In this document: positions 1 through 9,108 of the stretch, in pieces
Numbering within the stretch: position 1 is the stretch's first letter
How the letters are laid out: each line of letters opens with the position of its first letter
Assembly (NCBI GenBank): GCA_964492715.1
Contig: CAZBLK010000014.1
Location: 1 to 64,000, forward strand
DNA: 64,000 nt
Reading direction: 5' to 3'
Source of the DNA: CAZBLK01 sp964492715
GTDB lineage: Bacteria; Bacillota; Clostridia; Lachnospirales; WRBF01
Notes under the pieces: generated by a model
The model's input: only the letters and a program-made list of their open reading frames with translations
What the model was told of the DNA's origin: nothing
Database searches by the model: none
Program-made: the position numbers and the translations under genes

Positions 1-154
1 TGTATAATATTTCCTACATTATATTGTAAGACTTCTTAAATAAAAAGTCAACAAAGTCGTCAACCTTACAAGGAAATTTAGTTTGCTCCAGTTATTTACA
101 TAAATAATTCAAATATTATCACGTTTTAAAATATTTATTAATTGAACTATTAAT

Positions 155-265
155 TTAAAAAACCATTATACTGGATAAATCTAATAAATGCCTTTGGCAG
201 TATTCGTTATAAGCCTTCACAAATTCATCTGTGTAATAATATATTCGTATTAATAACTCTTGCAT
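155..265 (-). pseudogene. Possible IS transposase N-terminal remnant (36 aa)
   Basis: A 36-codon reading frame (begins MQELLIRIYYYTDEF, ends SSIMVF) with a very strong AGGAGGGG ribosome binding site seven bases before its ATG. The pattern of hydrophobic residues followed by a D-E-F stretch resembles the start of IS982-type transposases, but this is only an impression. About 75 bases upstream (341-353, minus strand) is AACGTGAGTTCGA, which recurs at 60304-60316 and could be an element end. The frame stops before any catalytic domain, so at most it is a remnant. Confidence 0.25.
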
Positions 266-405
266 AAAACTACCCCTCCTGCTTTTGTTTTTTGAGTAAA
301 AATATTTTAGTACATTTTGGGGTAGTTTTTTTATTTTTTTGTCGAACTCACGTTTGTTAGTTACCCGTAAAAAACCAGAGCTTTTTTATATAAACTTATA
401 CAACA

Positions 406-439
406 AAAACCCCGACAAATCAACATTTGTCGGGGTTTT
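406..439 (-). terminator. Rho-independent terminator of rplM-rpsI
   Basis: A perfect 15-bp inverted repeat (AAAACCCCGACAAAT and its complement) with a 4-base loop lies 13 bases after the rpsI stop. On the minus strand it runs into a T-rich stretch. It closes the ribosomal protein operon. Confidence 0.85.
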
Positions 440-452
440 AAAAATATCAAAA

Positions 453-845
453 TTATCTCTTTGAGAATTGAGGAGCACGTCTTGCACCCTTCAAGCCGTA
501 CTTCTTTCTTTCCTTCATACGAGGGTCACGAGTTAAGAAGCCTGCCTTCTTTAAAACAGGGCGCATGTCTGCGTCTGCTTCAAGAAGCGCACGAGAAATG
601 CCGTGTCTAATTGCACCAGCTTGGCCAGTGAAGCCGCCGCCGAAAACGTTTACTAAAACGTCAAACTTTCCAACTGTGCCAGTAAGCTCAAGTGGTTGTC
701 TAATAATAAGCTTGAGTGTGTCAAGCCCAAAATATTCATCAATATTTCTTTTGTTAACAGTAATTTTGCCGTTACCAGGAACCAAGTAAACTCTTGCAAC
801 AGAGCTTTTTCTTCTGCCTGTACCGTAATACCTTACCTCTGCCAT
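453..845 (-). CDS. rpsI: 30S ribosomal protein S9
   Basis: This is ribosomal protein S9 of the small subunit (uS9), whose basic tail reaches the decoding centre near P-site tRNA. The 130-residue length is typical. It opens with the family motif YYGTGRRKSSVARV, has the GGGFTGQAGAIRHGI segment in the middle, and ends in the conserved RRAPQFSKR tail. The ATG is preceded by a GGAGG ribosome binding site. It lies 54 bases downstream of rplM on the same strand, the usual rplM-rpsI pair, and is followed at once by a strong terminator, so it is the last gene of the operon. Confidence 0.98.
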   Translation of the reverse strand: MAEVRYYGTGRRKSSVARVYLVPGNGKITVNKRNIDEYFGLDTLKLIIRQPLELTGTVGKFDVLVNVFGGGFTGQAGAIRHGISRALLEADADMRPVLKKAGFLTRDPRMKERKKYGLKGARRAPQFSKR

Positions 846-899
846 AATATCCTCCTTACCGAATACAATACTAATTAATTTCGCTAATGTGCAAAAAGA

Positions 900-1337
900 T
901 TAATATTTAATTTCCAAAAGCTCGGGCTTTTGTGCAGCGTGTTGATGTTCAGCACCGCTGTAAACATGAAGCTTTTTAAGCTGATTGTGACCCAAAGTAT
1001 TTTTGGGGAGCATACCACGAACGGCAAGCTTTATAATGTCCTCTGGCTTCTTTTCCATCATTTGACGAAGCGTAGCTTCTTTAAGGCCAGATACATAACC
1101 TGAATGTTTTCTGTAAACCTTTTGATCAAGCTTCTTGCCTGTAAATTTAACCTTATCAGCATTAATTACAACCACGTAGTCGCCTGTGTCTACATAAGGC
1201 GTGAAAATTGGCTTGTTTTTACCACGCAATACTCTGGCTATTTCTGATGCCAAACGACCAAGAGTATGGTCAGCAGCGTCTACAACATACCATTTTCTGT
1301 CAATATCTGCTTGCTTAACGATATATGTTGACCTCAT
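900..1337 (-). CDS. rplM: 50S ribosomal protein L13
   Basis: Ribosomal protein L13 (uL13), an early assembly protein of the large subunit. Its 145 residues match the family length. Recognisable segments are WYVVDAADHTLGRLAS near residue 17, the GDYVVVINADK stretch near residue 52, and VRGMLPKNTLG near residue 106. The ATG follows GGGAGG at good spacing. A near-consensus promoter lies about 125 bases upstream, leaving a 5' leader of roughly 115 bases that could hold an autoregulatory L13 leader. I see no clear fold there, so that is only a possibility. Confidence 0.98.
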   Translation of the reverse strand: MRSTYIVKQADIDRKWYVVDAADHTLGRLASEIARVLRGKNKPIFTPYVDTGDYVVVINADKVKFTGKKLDQKVYRKHSGYVSGLKEATLRQMMEKKPEDIIKLAVRGMLPKNTLGHNQLKKLHVYSGAEHQHAAQKPELLEIKY

Positions 1338-1461
1338 TTAATTACCTCCCGAAACAAGTTTCAAAACTCTTTTCTTCTTTAACGTTACTTTTATTGTCTA
1401 TACGTTCAAAACCCGGGGCTAACGGATTTCAAAGTGGCTAAAAATATTATAAAACTGGTTT

Positions 1462-1490
1462 ATTATATCAGCATGTGACAATCTTGTCAA
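1462..1490 (-). promoter_or_regulatory. Vegetative promoter of rplM-rpsI
   Basis: On the minus strand there is a perfect TTGACA (-35) at 1485-1490, a 17-base spacer and a perfect TATAAT (-10) at 1462-1467. This is the best housekeeping sigma-factor promoter in the window and suits a ribosomal protein operon. Confidence 0.88.
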
Positions 1491-1527
1491 TTATTTTTAA
1501 AAATTACAACCGGAAAATTTAAGTTAA

Positions 1528-2157
1528 TTACTTTGTTCCAAAAATTCTGTCTCCGGCGTCACCAAGCCCAGGTACAATGTACCCATGGTCGTTAAGTTTT
1601 TCATCTATAGCAGCGCAGAAAATTTCAACGTCTGGTTGTTTACTAGTTACATATTCAATGCTTTCAGGTGAAGCTATAATGCACATCAGCTTAATGTTTT
1701 CAACGCCCTTTTCCTTCAAAAACTCCATTGCAGCAACAGCAGTTCCGCCTGTTGCAAGCATAGGGTCAAGAAGAAGCACGTCACGCTCTACAATGTCAGA
1801 AGGAAGCTTGCAGTAATATTCAACCGGCTTCAAAGTTTCTGGGTCACGGTAAAGCCCAATGTGCCCAACCTTTGCCGACGGAATAAGGTTTAAAACACCG
1901 TCAACCATTCCAAGCCCTGCACGAAGAATTGGGCAAATGGCAAGCTTTTTGCCTGCAATTACCTTTGACTTTGCAATTGCAATTGGCGTTTCTACCTCAA
2001 TTTCTTCAAGCGGCAAATCTTTTGTTACTTCGTACCCAAGAAGCATTGAAATTTCGCTTATTGCTTCACGAAATTCTTTTACACCCGTGTTTTTGTCACG
2101 GATAAGTGTCAGCTTGTGCTGAATTAATGGGTGGTTTACTAAGTTTACTTTTGACAT
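1528..2157 (-). CDS. upp: Uracil phosphoribosyltransferase
   Basis: Converts uracil and PRPP to UMP in pyrimidine salvage; cytoplasmic. The 209-residue length is standard. The PRPP-binding loop reads DPMLATGGTA around residues 131-140, and the protein ends with the family signature GLGDAGDRIFGTK that binds uracil. The ATG has an AGGAGG site about nine bases upstream. It is transcribed leftward and lies downstream of the penicillin-binding protein gene, but a strong hairpin between them suggests it has its own transcript. Confidence 0.97.
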   Translation of the reverse strand: MSKVNLVNHPLIQHKLTLIRDKNTGVKEFREAISEISMLLGYEVTKDLPLEEIEVETPIAIAKSKVIAGKKLAICPILRAGLGMVDGVLNLIPSAKVGHIGLYRDPETLKPVEYYCKLPSDIVERDVLLLDPMLATGGTAVAAMEFLKEKGVENIKLMCIIASPESIEYVTSKQPDVEIFCAAIDEKLNDHGYIVPGLGDAGDRIFGTK

Positions 2158-2222
2158 TTCTTTTTCCTCCTATGTTTTAAAAAAAGTTTAATATAGAATA
2201 ATCAAGTTTAACAAAATTACAT

Positions 2223-2260
2223 ACAATTAGCTTTTGTGTTTTGCCACAAAAGCTAATTGT
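2223..2260 (-). terminator. Terminator hairpin after the penicillin-binding protein gene
   Basis: A perfect 16-bp inverted repeat (arm ACAATTAGCTTTTGTG, 6-base loop) lies between the PBP stop and the upp start. The T-rich tail on the minus strand is weak, so termination may be partial. Confidence 0.7.
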
Positions 2261-2276
2261 AATAAGCTATAAAGTT

Positions 2277-5117
2277 TTAGCTAGGGTCGCTAATAACAGG
2301 CTCAACAACTGATGGTGCAACAGTTGCTGGCGGCATAGTTGGAGCGTTTGGTGCACTTGTAGCCCTTGGTGTATACTCTGGAACGACAATTGGTGTTGGC
2401 GTAGGAGTAGGCGGCATAGTCGGCGGTGAATAAGTTGGCATTGCTGTGCCGTTTACACCTGGTAAAGCTGGAGGCTCTGTTTGCGCCGACGACGGTGTTT
2501 GGTTAGGCTCAGGCGTTCTAATTTGAAGCTGCCCATTTTCGTCAACATAAAACATGTCGTCAATTATTATATCATCAAGCGAGCCTGGTTCTTCTGGTGT
2601 AGAAAAAGGCCCATGTGCGTTACAAACTTCACCGCTTCCGTCATACGTAACAATATAAGGTCTGTCTTCGGTTACGTCGTCAATTACCCCAGGTTTTACC
2701 ATTCCAACAGAAGTTGCAAGCAACTCTGGAGGGCAAAATTCATTTGCAATCATGTTAGTTGAAGTATCAATTGATGTTGAAACGTGTACGTCGCAACTTT
2801 CAGTTGGTTGAGTCCCAGCTACAAAAAGCTCTGATTTAACCATGCTTCCACGAGGGTCGCTGTCACAAAGCCCCGAAACAGCTAAAAGCCCCGACTTTTT
2901 GCAAACAGAAGCCGAAGTTATTCCTTCTGGTTTTTCAAAGTCTTTCGTTTTAAGCCCTGCGTGTATTTTCTCCATAATAGTACGCCAAACGGTAAGGTGA
3001 GGGCTGTCATTAGCCTTAATTGGTTTAGGCTGGTCGAAGCCCAAATAAATTCCAGCAGTATAGTAAGGTGTGTAGCCAACAAACATTAAGTCTTTGTCGT
3101 CTGTTGTTGTGCCTGTTTTTCCTGCAACAGGCATTTTAACTTCTTTAAACCTTGCTCTGCCGCCTGTGCCTCTGGTAATTACGTCTTTCATCATGTCTGT
3201 AAGCAAGTACGCCGTTTGCTTTTTAAGCACTTGGCGTGGCTCTGGGCTGTTTTCAAGAATCGGCTTTCCGTCATGGTCAAGCACTTGCGTATAAAACGTA
3301 GGCTTTATATATTCGCCTTGGTTTGCAATTGCAGCAAAAGCTGCTGTTATTTCAAGCTGTGTAACGCCATTCGTTATGCCGCCCAAAGCAAGAGCAGCAG
3401 GCCCTTTATCGTTCTTACTTCCGCTAGCAACAAGCGTACTTAAACCAAAGTTTTCAAGGTAGTTATAGCTTGGTTCTATGCCCGTGTTCATAATGTTTTT
3501 AACAGCTAAAATGTTCATTGAGTTTATTATACCATCACGCACAGTTGTATTTCCCAAGAACCTGCTGTTCCAGTTTTTTGGTGTATAGTTATCATACTGC
3601 TCAAAGGTAACAGGTGCGTCGTCATAAACAGTTGCAGGCGTAATTAGCCCAAGGTCAAGTGCAGGGGCATACGAAGCCAAAATTTTAAAAACAGAGCCTG
3701 GCTGCCTAACAGAAGCAGTAGCACGGTTAAGCGTTTTGTTTGCAAGCTTAGGGCCACGGCCACCAGTTAGTGCTTTAACTTGCCCTGTGTATTGGTCGAT
3801 AATAACCATTGCAGATTGCGGCTGCAAAACAGGCATAAAGCTTTCCCTTGTAACTACGTCGTTTGAGCCTACATTCTCGTTTTTAATTGTGTTTATAAAC
3901 TCCTCAACTTCTTCTTCAGTTGATAGCGTTTCTATTCCTTCAAAGCGTTGTTCTTTGCCTGTTATAGTGTTTTTGGTAGAAAAGTCGTAATGCAAGTCAA
4001 TTTCAAATATTTTTTCTGGGAAAAGCGTGTTATCAAGGTAAGCTTCGTCCATAATTTTTTGCATGTCTTGGTCTTGGGTAACAAAAATTTGCAGCCCTTT
4101 GTTGTAAAGCCAGTTTGAAGCTTCTTGCGTACTAACTGTGTATTTGTCTTGCAAGTCCTTTAAAATTTGTTGGCTTGTGTAGTCAACAAAATAGCTGTGG
4201 AAGGAGGTGCGTTCTTCCGTAACTCTTTCATTTTGGCTTATGCGTGTGTAAACGTCATCTTTCAAAGCCTCATCGTATTCTCTTTGAGTAATCATTTCAA
4301 GCTCAAGCATTTTGTCAAGAATTTTCTTGCGGCGTGCGTTGTTGTTGTCTGGGTTTACTATTGGGTTGTACCTGCCAGGGGAATTCGTTATGCCTGCAAT
4401 TACTGTACTTTCAGAAAGCGTAAGCTCTGAAACGTCTTTGTCAAAGTAATAATTTGCAGCAGTTTGAACACCGTTTATGTTGTAGTGCAAACCTATAATG
4501 TTTAAGTAAACTTCAAGAATATGTTTTTTTGCCGCCTCTTTTGAGCCAAGCTTTTCTATTAAATCTTTTTCATAGTTTACAGCAAGATACTGCTCTTGAA
4601 GCTTTGTTTCAAGTGTATTGCTAATTATTCCACGGCTGTTTTTAATTACCTGTTGTGTAATTGTGCTTGCGCCCTCGTTTCTATCAGGGTCTGTTAAATT
4701 GACGTAAAGCGCACGGAACATGCCCCTTATGTCGATGCCGTCATGGGCATAAAACCTTTCGTCTTCAATTGCAACTAAGGCGTTCTGAAGGTGCTTAGGA
4801 ACTTTGTCAATCGTTACATATTCTCGGTTTTCAGCAGCTTCAAGCCTGTCAATTTCTTCGCCAGTTTTTGCATCGTAAAAAATGGTTGTAAAAATGTTTG
4901 GTGTAATTGCAAATGAGTCATCAATTTTGTCAACATTTTTAATTATGCCAAAGTATGCGCCGACAACGCCGCCGGCAAGTGCAAAACCAAAAACCAAAAC
5001 TACCGCAAGCAAAATTCTAAACGTAAGAATAAGCCCCTTGTTTTTTACTTTAACAGCGTCAGATTGTTCGGCTTTGCGCCTTTTTTTGTTTTTATGTTCA
5101 GAGAAGTCGTTTTCCAA
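2277..5117 (-). CDS. Class A penicillin-binding protein (PBP1a family)
   Basis: A bifunctional enzyme of peptidoglycan synthesis, anchored in the membrane and acting outside it. A basic cytoplasmic tail is followed by one transmembrane helix at about residues 29-58. The glycosyltransferase domain (GT51) shows EDERFYAHDGID at 118-129 and GASTITQQVIKN at 149-160. The transpeptidase domain has the active-site SVFK near residue 475, SMN near 532 and KTGTT near 667. The C-terminus is a long Pro/Thr-rich tail of low complexity. The start is TTG, chosen because an AGGAGG site lies seven bases upstream. At 946 residues it is on the long side for the family because of the tail. It appears to be a single-gene transcript. 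Confidence 0.95.
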   Translation of the reverse strand: MENDFSEHKNKKRRKAEQSDAVKVKNKGLILTFRILLAVVLVFGFALAGGVVGAYFGIIKNVDKIDDSFAITPNIFTTIFYDAKTGEEIDRLEAAENREYVTIDKVPKHLQNALVAIEDERFYAHDGIDIRGMFRALYVNLTDPDRNEGASTITQQVIKNSRGIISNTLETKLQEQYLAVNYEKDLIEKLGSKEAAKKHILEVYLNIIGLHYNINGVQTAANYYFDKDVSELTLSESTVIAGITNSPGRYNPIVNPDNNNARRKKILDKMLELEMITQREYDEALKDDVYTRISQNERVTEERTSFHSYFVDYTSQQILKDLQDKYTVSTQEASNWLYNKGLQIFVTQDQDMQKIMDEAYLDNTLFPEKIFEIDLHYDFSTKNTITGKEQRFEGIETLSTEEEVEEFINTIKNENVGSNDVVTRESFMPVLQPQSAMVIIDQYTGQVKALTGGRGPKLANKTLNRATASVRQPGSVFKILASYAPALDLGLITPATVYDDAPVTFEQYDNYTPKNWNSRFLGNTTVRDGIINSMNILAVKNIMNTGIEPSYNYLENFGLSTLVASGSKNDKGPAALALGGITNGVTQLEITAAFAAIANQGEYIKPTFYTQVLDHDGKPILENSPEPRQVLKKQTAYLLTDMMKDVITRGTGGRARFKEVKMPVAGKTGTTTDDKDLMFVGYTPYYTAGIYLGFDQPKPIKANDSPHLTVWRTIMEKIHAGLKTKDFEKPEGITSASVCKKSGLLAVSGLCDSDPRGSMVKSELFVAGTQPTESCDVHVSTSIDTSTNMIANEFCPPELLATSVGMVKPGVIDDVTEDRPYIVTYDGSGEVCNAHGPFSTPEEPGSLDDIIIDDMFYVDENGQLQIRTPEPNQTPSSAQTEPPALPGVNGTAMPTYSPPTMPPTPTPTPIVVPEYTPRATSAPNAPTMPPATVAPSVVEPVISDPS

Positions 5118-5156
5118 GCTAATGCCTCCTTGTGTTACATCATTACAATGTTAATG

Positions 5157-5232
5157 TAGCAATTCAGTTTTTAACCCACATTGTATAAACGTTTGGCTTC
5201 CTTTGCCAGTATCTTTAAAAAGTGGAATTGCT
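5157..5232. repeat. Family C palindromic repeat, copy 1
   Basis: A short element bounded by TAGCAATTCAG and its near complement TGGAATTGCT, with GTTTGGCTTCC and a TGCCAGTAT-like stretch inside. Related copies occur at 18266-18370, 42954-43052 and 57979-58083. It carries no reading frame. Confidence 0.55.
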
Positions 5233-6062
5233 GCAACTAAAATTGTATCATAAATTTAGCCAAAAATATATATTAAATTGTAGTTAAAGCAATCTATTAA
5301 TAATTAAATGAAATTTCAAATTGCTACATTTGGTTAAACCAATATATTTTATCATATAAAAACAATAAAATAAAGTGCTTTATAGTAAGTTTACAAAATT
5401 TATACATTATAATTTAAAATGGACAAAACACGTCTGGATTTAATATTACAATTATGTAAAATAATGTAATTGATATATTAATTATATTTTTGGAGAAAAA
5501 TAAATTCATTACACATAAATTAGCTTGCACGATTCCTTTTGTGTGTAATTGTTACTTATTTAATTAGTAATGGATTTTTTGATAAATCTTTGACATAATT
5601 GTATAATTTTCAAATATTGACTTATAAATTGGTTTATTGTACACTGATTTAATGGTGCGTTTGATAATTACGAATTTTAGGGTAACTCGTAATGTAAAAT
5701 GTTTGCTCAGTGTTATGATATTTGTGTTAAATATCTGTCTTTTGATTTTTATTTGCGGTTAATTCCGCACACATAGGGCGTAGTTTAAATCTTTTGCAAA
5801 TTAAAACTTTTAAATACACGCCATAATACAGCAATTTTGCTTTTTGACAGTGTGGGCATATATAGTCATATAACTTCAAAATCAGCCTAATATTACGGCT
5901 CGTTTTCCAATTTTAAAGTTAAATGACTACAGCAATTTCTAAATATAGTTTATATATTGGAGTTGCTCTAGCTTAAAACAAATGCCCAATTTTTTGTTGC
6001 CATTAACCCATGTCAATGTAAGTTAAGAAGAAATTGCTATAAGTTTATTATCTGCTTGGAGA
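5233..6062. other. AT-rich intergenic region without a gene
   Basis: About 830 bases of AT-rich sequence between the divergent PBP and chemoreceptor genes, with no credible reading frame. It holds an 18-base stretch at 5860-5877 (ATATAGTCATATAACTTC) repeated exactly at 34412-34429 just upstream of glpK. A family C-like pair of ends (ACAGCAATTTC and GGAGTTGCT) lies at about 5930-5970. The promoter of the chemoreceptor must lie here, but I cannot pick it with confidence. Confidence 0.5.
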
Positions 6063-6071
6063 GTGAAGAAT

Positions 6072-8282
6072 TTGCTTAAAAATATGAAAATTGGCACAAG
6101 GCTTAGCTTAGGTTTTGCTATTTTAACAATTTTGCTTGTAGTAATTGCTGCCTTTGGAATACTTAACGTGGCAAGTATTAACCACATAGTTACAGACTAT
6201 GCCGACCACCTTTTGCCGAAAAATGATGCAATTTGGTCTATTAGGCGCAACATAATTTCAGCCGAAAGGTATATGTACATTGCCGCTTCTTCAGACAGCA
6301 ACGAATTAATAACAGCTAACTTAAACCATGCTGATGAAGAAATAAAAAAGGCGTATGATGCCATTGCAAACATTGAGTTAACATCAAAAGAAGAAGAAGA
6401 AGATTTTAAAGGCTTTTTGACTGCGCTTGACCACTCTGAGGTTATTCGTAAAAGAACTGTAGAAAACATAAAATCTAACTACGGCTCAGATGCTCTTTAT
6501 GAGTTAAACCATGAGTACAGCCCAGTTTTTGCAAAAGCAGCAAACCACTTGCTAGAAATTTCAGAAAAGCAGCGGGCTTATGCGGAAACGCAAAAGGAAG
6601 AAGCTAGTAAAATTAAAAAATTAGCTTTTGATTCAATTTTTTTCATTGCTTTATTTTGCGTAATTTTTGCAATTGTTATTTCAATTTTAATTTCAAACAG
6701 CATTTCTAAACCTTTAAAGCAAATTATTCAAATGGCAAACGGTTTGTCTAAAGGTAAATTGAATTTTAACCTTTCGGTAACCTCGAAAGACGAAATTGGA
6801 GTGCTTGCAGTTTCATTTATTGCCGTTAGGGACTCTATACGTTTAATTGCCGACAGCATAGAAAAAATGGCAAACGCATTTAGGGTTGGTGAAATTGATG
6901 CACGTATAGATGCTACACGCTTTGAAGGTGAGTACGAAGTTGTTGTAAATTCAATAAATGAAACTGTTAATGACATTTTGCTTGACATGGAAGAAGTTGT
7001 TTCTTCTTTTAGTGAACTTGGCGGCGGCAACTTTAACGCAGATTTAAAAGTGATGCCTGGCAAAAAAGCCAACTTTAACAAAAAGTTTGAACGCTCAAAA
7101 GGCAACCTAAAGTCTATTATAGAAGAAATTGAAAACTTGATTAAAGCTGCAATTGACGGGCAGCTAAACAGGCAAATTGACACCACGCTCTACAAAGCAG
7201 ACTGGAAGCTACTTTCTTCTAAGCTTAATGAACTTATGAGCGCAATTAAAAACCCAATTGACGAGTCAAACAAAGTTTTAGACGAATTGTCGCAAGGTAA
7301 TTTTAATGTTGCTGTAAGAAAAGATTTTAAAGGTAGCTTTGGGCACATGATGAAATCATTTGACAGAATGGTTGTTACCACACGCTCTTATATTGAAGAA
7401 ATTTCGCAAACACTTTTAAGAATTGCAGACGGCAACCTTACGCAAGGAATTAGCCGTGACTACATTGGTAATTACGAGGAAATTAAAGAATCTATAAACC
7501 ATATAGTTGCAAACCTTAATGCTACAATTAAAAGCATTAAAAATTCTGCCGACAATGTGCATTTTGGTGCTTCACAAGTTTCACATACATCGTTTAGTCT
7601 TGCTGACGGTGCTTCGGAACAGGCACAGTCGGTTGAAGCCCTTAACGAGTCTATGAATTTAATTAACGACTGCATACAAAACACTGCTCAAAAGGCAAAA
7701 AATGCAGAAGATTATTCTATGAAGTCAAAGGAAAGTGCTTTGGCTGGCAACCGGGAAATGCAGCTTATGCTTGAATCTATGGAAGGCATTAGAGAATCGA
7801 CACAAAACATTTCTAAGATAATGAAAGTTATTGATGACATTGCATTCCAAACAAGCCTTCTTGCGCTTAACGCTTCTGTTGAAGCTGCTAGAGCGGGCGA
7901 AAAAGGCAAAGGTTTTGCCGTAGTTGCCGAGGAAGTAAGGGCGCTTGCAAGCAAAAGCCAAGAAGCCGCTCAAGAAACTGCTGCATACATTGAAGACAGC
8001 ATAAGCAAAGTAAACAAAAGCTCAGATATTACAACAACTACTGCCCAAGCTTTGGATAAAATTGTTGAAGATGTTGAAAACGTTGCTGCCTTGATAAGTG
8101 AAATTGGTGTTGCGACAAGCGAGCAAACAGAGCTTATGGGCAACATAAACAGCGGCGTAAAAAGTATTTCGGACGTTGTTACTACAATTTCGTCTGCTTC
8201 AGAGGAAACTGCTGCTTCGGCAGAGGAGCTTTCTAGCCAGTCGCAAATCTTAACGGATATGGTAGCACAGTTTAGTATTTAA
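6072..8282 (+). CDS. Methyl-accepting chemotaxis protein
   Basis: A membrane chemoreceptor that would control CheA through CheW. From the chosen start it has 736 residues. It has a first membrane helix near residues 10-30, a four-helix-bundle-like outer domain of about 150 residues, and a second helix near 190-210. A HAMP domain follows, then further HAMP-like repeats (such as LSQGNFNV and IADGNLTQGI). The signalling hairpin tip reads NASVEAARAGEKGKGFAVV near residue 600. A TTG start at 6072 fits the GGAGA site at 6058; a GTG at 6063 would lie directly against it. No other chemotaxis gene is adjacent. It is similar in plan to the receptor at 38.4 kb. Confidence 0.93.
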   Translation: MLKNMKIGTRLSLGFAILTILLVVIAAFGILNVASINHIVTDYADHLLPKNDAIWSIRRNIISAERYMYIAASSDSNELITANLNHADEEIKKAYDAIANIELTSKEEEEDFKGFLTALDHSEVIRKRTVENIKSNYGSDALYELNHEYSPVFAKAANHLLEISEKQRAYAETQKEEASKIKKLAFDSIFFIALFCVIFAIVISILISNSISKPLKQIIQMANGLSKGKLNFNLSVTSKDEIGVLAVSFIAVRDSIRLIADSIEKMANAFRVGEIDARIDATRFEGEYEVVVNSINETVNDILLDMEEVVSSFSELGGGNFNADLKVMPGKKANFNKKFERSKGNLKSIIEEIENLIKAAIDGQLNRQIDTTLYKADWKLLSSKLNELMSAIKNPIDESNKVLDELSQGNFNVAVRKDFKGSFGHMMKSFDRMVVTTRSYIEEISQTLLRIADGNLTQGISRDYIGNYEEIKESINHIVANLNATIKSIKNSADNVHFGASQVSHTSFSLADGASEQAQSVEALNESMNLINDCIQNTAQKAKNAEDYSMKSKESALAGNREMQLMLESMEGIRESTQNISKIMKVIDDIAFQTSLLALNASVEAARAGEKGKGFAVVAEEVRALASKSQEAAQETAAYIEDSISKVNKSSDITTTTAQALDKIVEDVENVAALISEIGVATSEQTELMGNINSGVKSISDVVTTISSASEETAASAEELSSQSQILTDMVAQFSI

Positions 8283-8308
8283 TATGACTATTACTGTATT
8301 CTAAATGT

Positions 8309-8360
8309 AAAGGGGCTATAATATTTTTAGTAAGCTTTCTAAAAATATTATAGCCCCTTT
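8309..8360. terminator. Bidirectional terminator
   Basis: A perfect 22-bp inverted repeat (arms 8309-8330 and 8339-8360, 8-base loop) with A/T-rich flanks lies between two convergent genes, the chemoreceptor and the ABC ATPase. It can serve both. Confidence 0.85.
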
Positions 8361-8370
8361 ATAAACATTT

Positions 8371-9108
8371 TTAAATTTTCCATTCTAAAAGCTTCCCAAG
8401 AAACTTGTTCAACTCGTCAGTTTTTGGGTGAGAAAAAACGTCCTCACTGTCGCCGTATTCCATAAGCTGCCCATTGCAAAGAAAAGCAACTTTTTCACAA
8501 GCGTGCCTTGCAAAGCCCATTTCGTGAGTAACAATTATAAAGTTCATGCCTTCGTTCTTCAACTCGTTTACCATGTCCAAAACTTCTGTCGTATACTCTG
8601 GGTCAAGCGCACTTGTTGGCTCGTCCAAAAGAAGAATTTTGGGTTTTGGCGCAACAGCCCTTGCAATTGCAATGCGCTGTTGCTGGCCTCCAGAAAGCTC
8701 TGCTGGTCTTTTAGCCGAATCGTTTATTAGTCCAAACCGTGACAAAAGCTCTGTCGCACGTTCCTCGGCGTGTTCCTTGGAATATCCGTGCACTTTTACA
8801 AGCGGAATAGTAATGTTTTGCATAGCAGTAAGGTGACGGAAAAGCCCTCCCTGCTGAAAAACAAACCCAATTCTCCGCCGATACCCAGTGAGCATTTTTT
8901 CGTCAGGAACAAGCTCCTCGTTGTCAACAAAAACTTTTCCTTCTGTAGGTGTAAGCAACCCACCAATTATACGCAAAAGCGTAGATTTTCCATCTCCAGA
9001 AGGCCCAATAATTGCAAGCGTTCTTATATTGTCATAAAAGTTTATTCCTTTTAAAATTTCTACACCTGTGTCAAACCTTTTACGTAGTTCTCTGATTTCA
9101 ATTTTCAT
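8371..9108 (-). CDS. Polar amino-acid ABC transporter, ATP-binding protein
   Basis: The ATPase of an amino-acid importer of the GlnQ/HisP type, working as a dimer on the inner face of the membrane. It shows Walker A GPSGDGKSTLL near residue 35, the Q-loop (FVFQQGG), the ABC signature LSGGQQQRIAIARA near residue 140 and Walker B ILLLDEPTSALDPE. Length is 245 residues from the ATG at 9108, which has AGGAGG seven bases upstream; a TTG two codons earlier is also in frame. It overlaps the end of the permease gene by 11 bases, so the two are translated together. The substrate cannot be read from the sequence. Confidence 0.95.
   Translation of the reverse strand: MKIEIRELRKRFDTGVEILKGINFYDNIRTLAIIGPSGDGKSTLLRIIGGLLTPTEGKVFVDNEELVPDEKMLTGYRRRIGFVFQQGGLFRHLTAMQNITIPLVKVHGYSKEHAEERATELLSRFGLINDSAKRPAELSGGQQQRIAIARAVAPKPKILLLDEPTSALDPEYTTEVLDMVNELKNEGMNFIIVTHEMGFARHACEKVAFLCNGQLMEYGDSEDVFSHPKTDELNKFLGKLLEWKI

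Noticed and set aside
1338..1461. L13-binding autoregulatory leader
   Set aside because: The leader length is suitable, but I could not see a convincing conserved stem, so it is only mentioned under rplM.
7848..7960. Gene conversion between the two chemoreceptor genes at the signalling tip
   Set aside because: The protein tips match because this region is conserved in all chemoreceptors; the DNA is not similar enough to suggest recent exchange.
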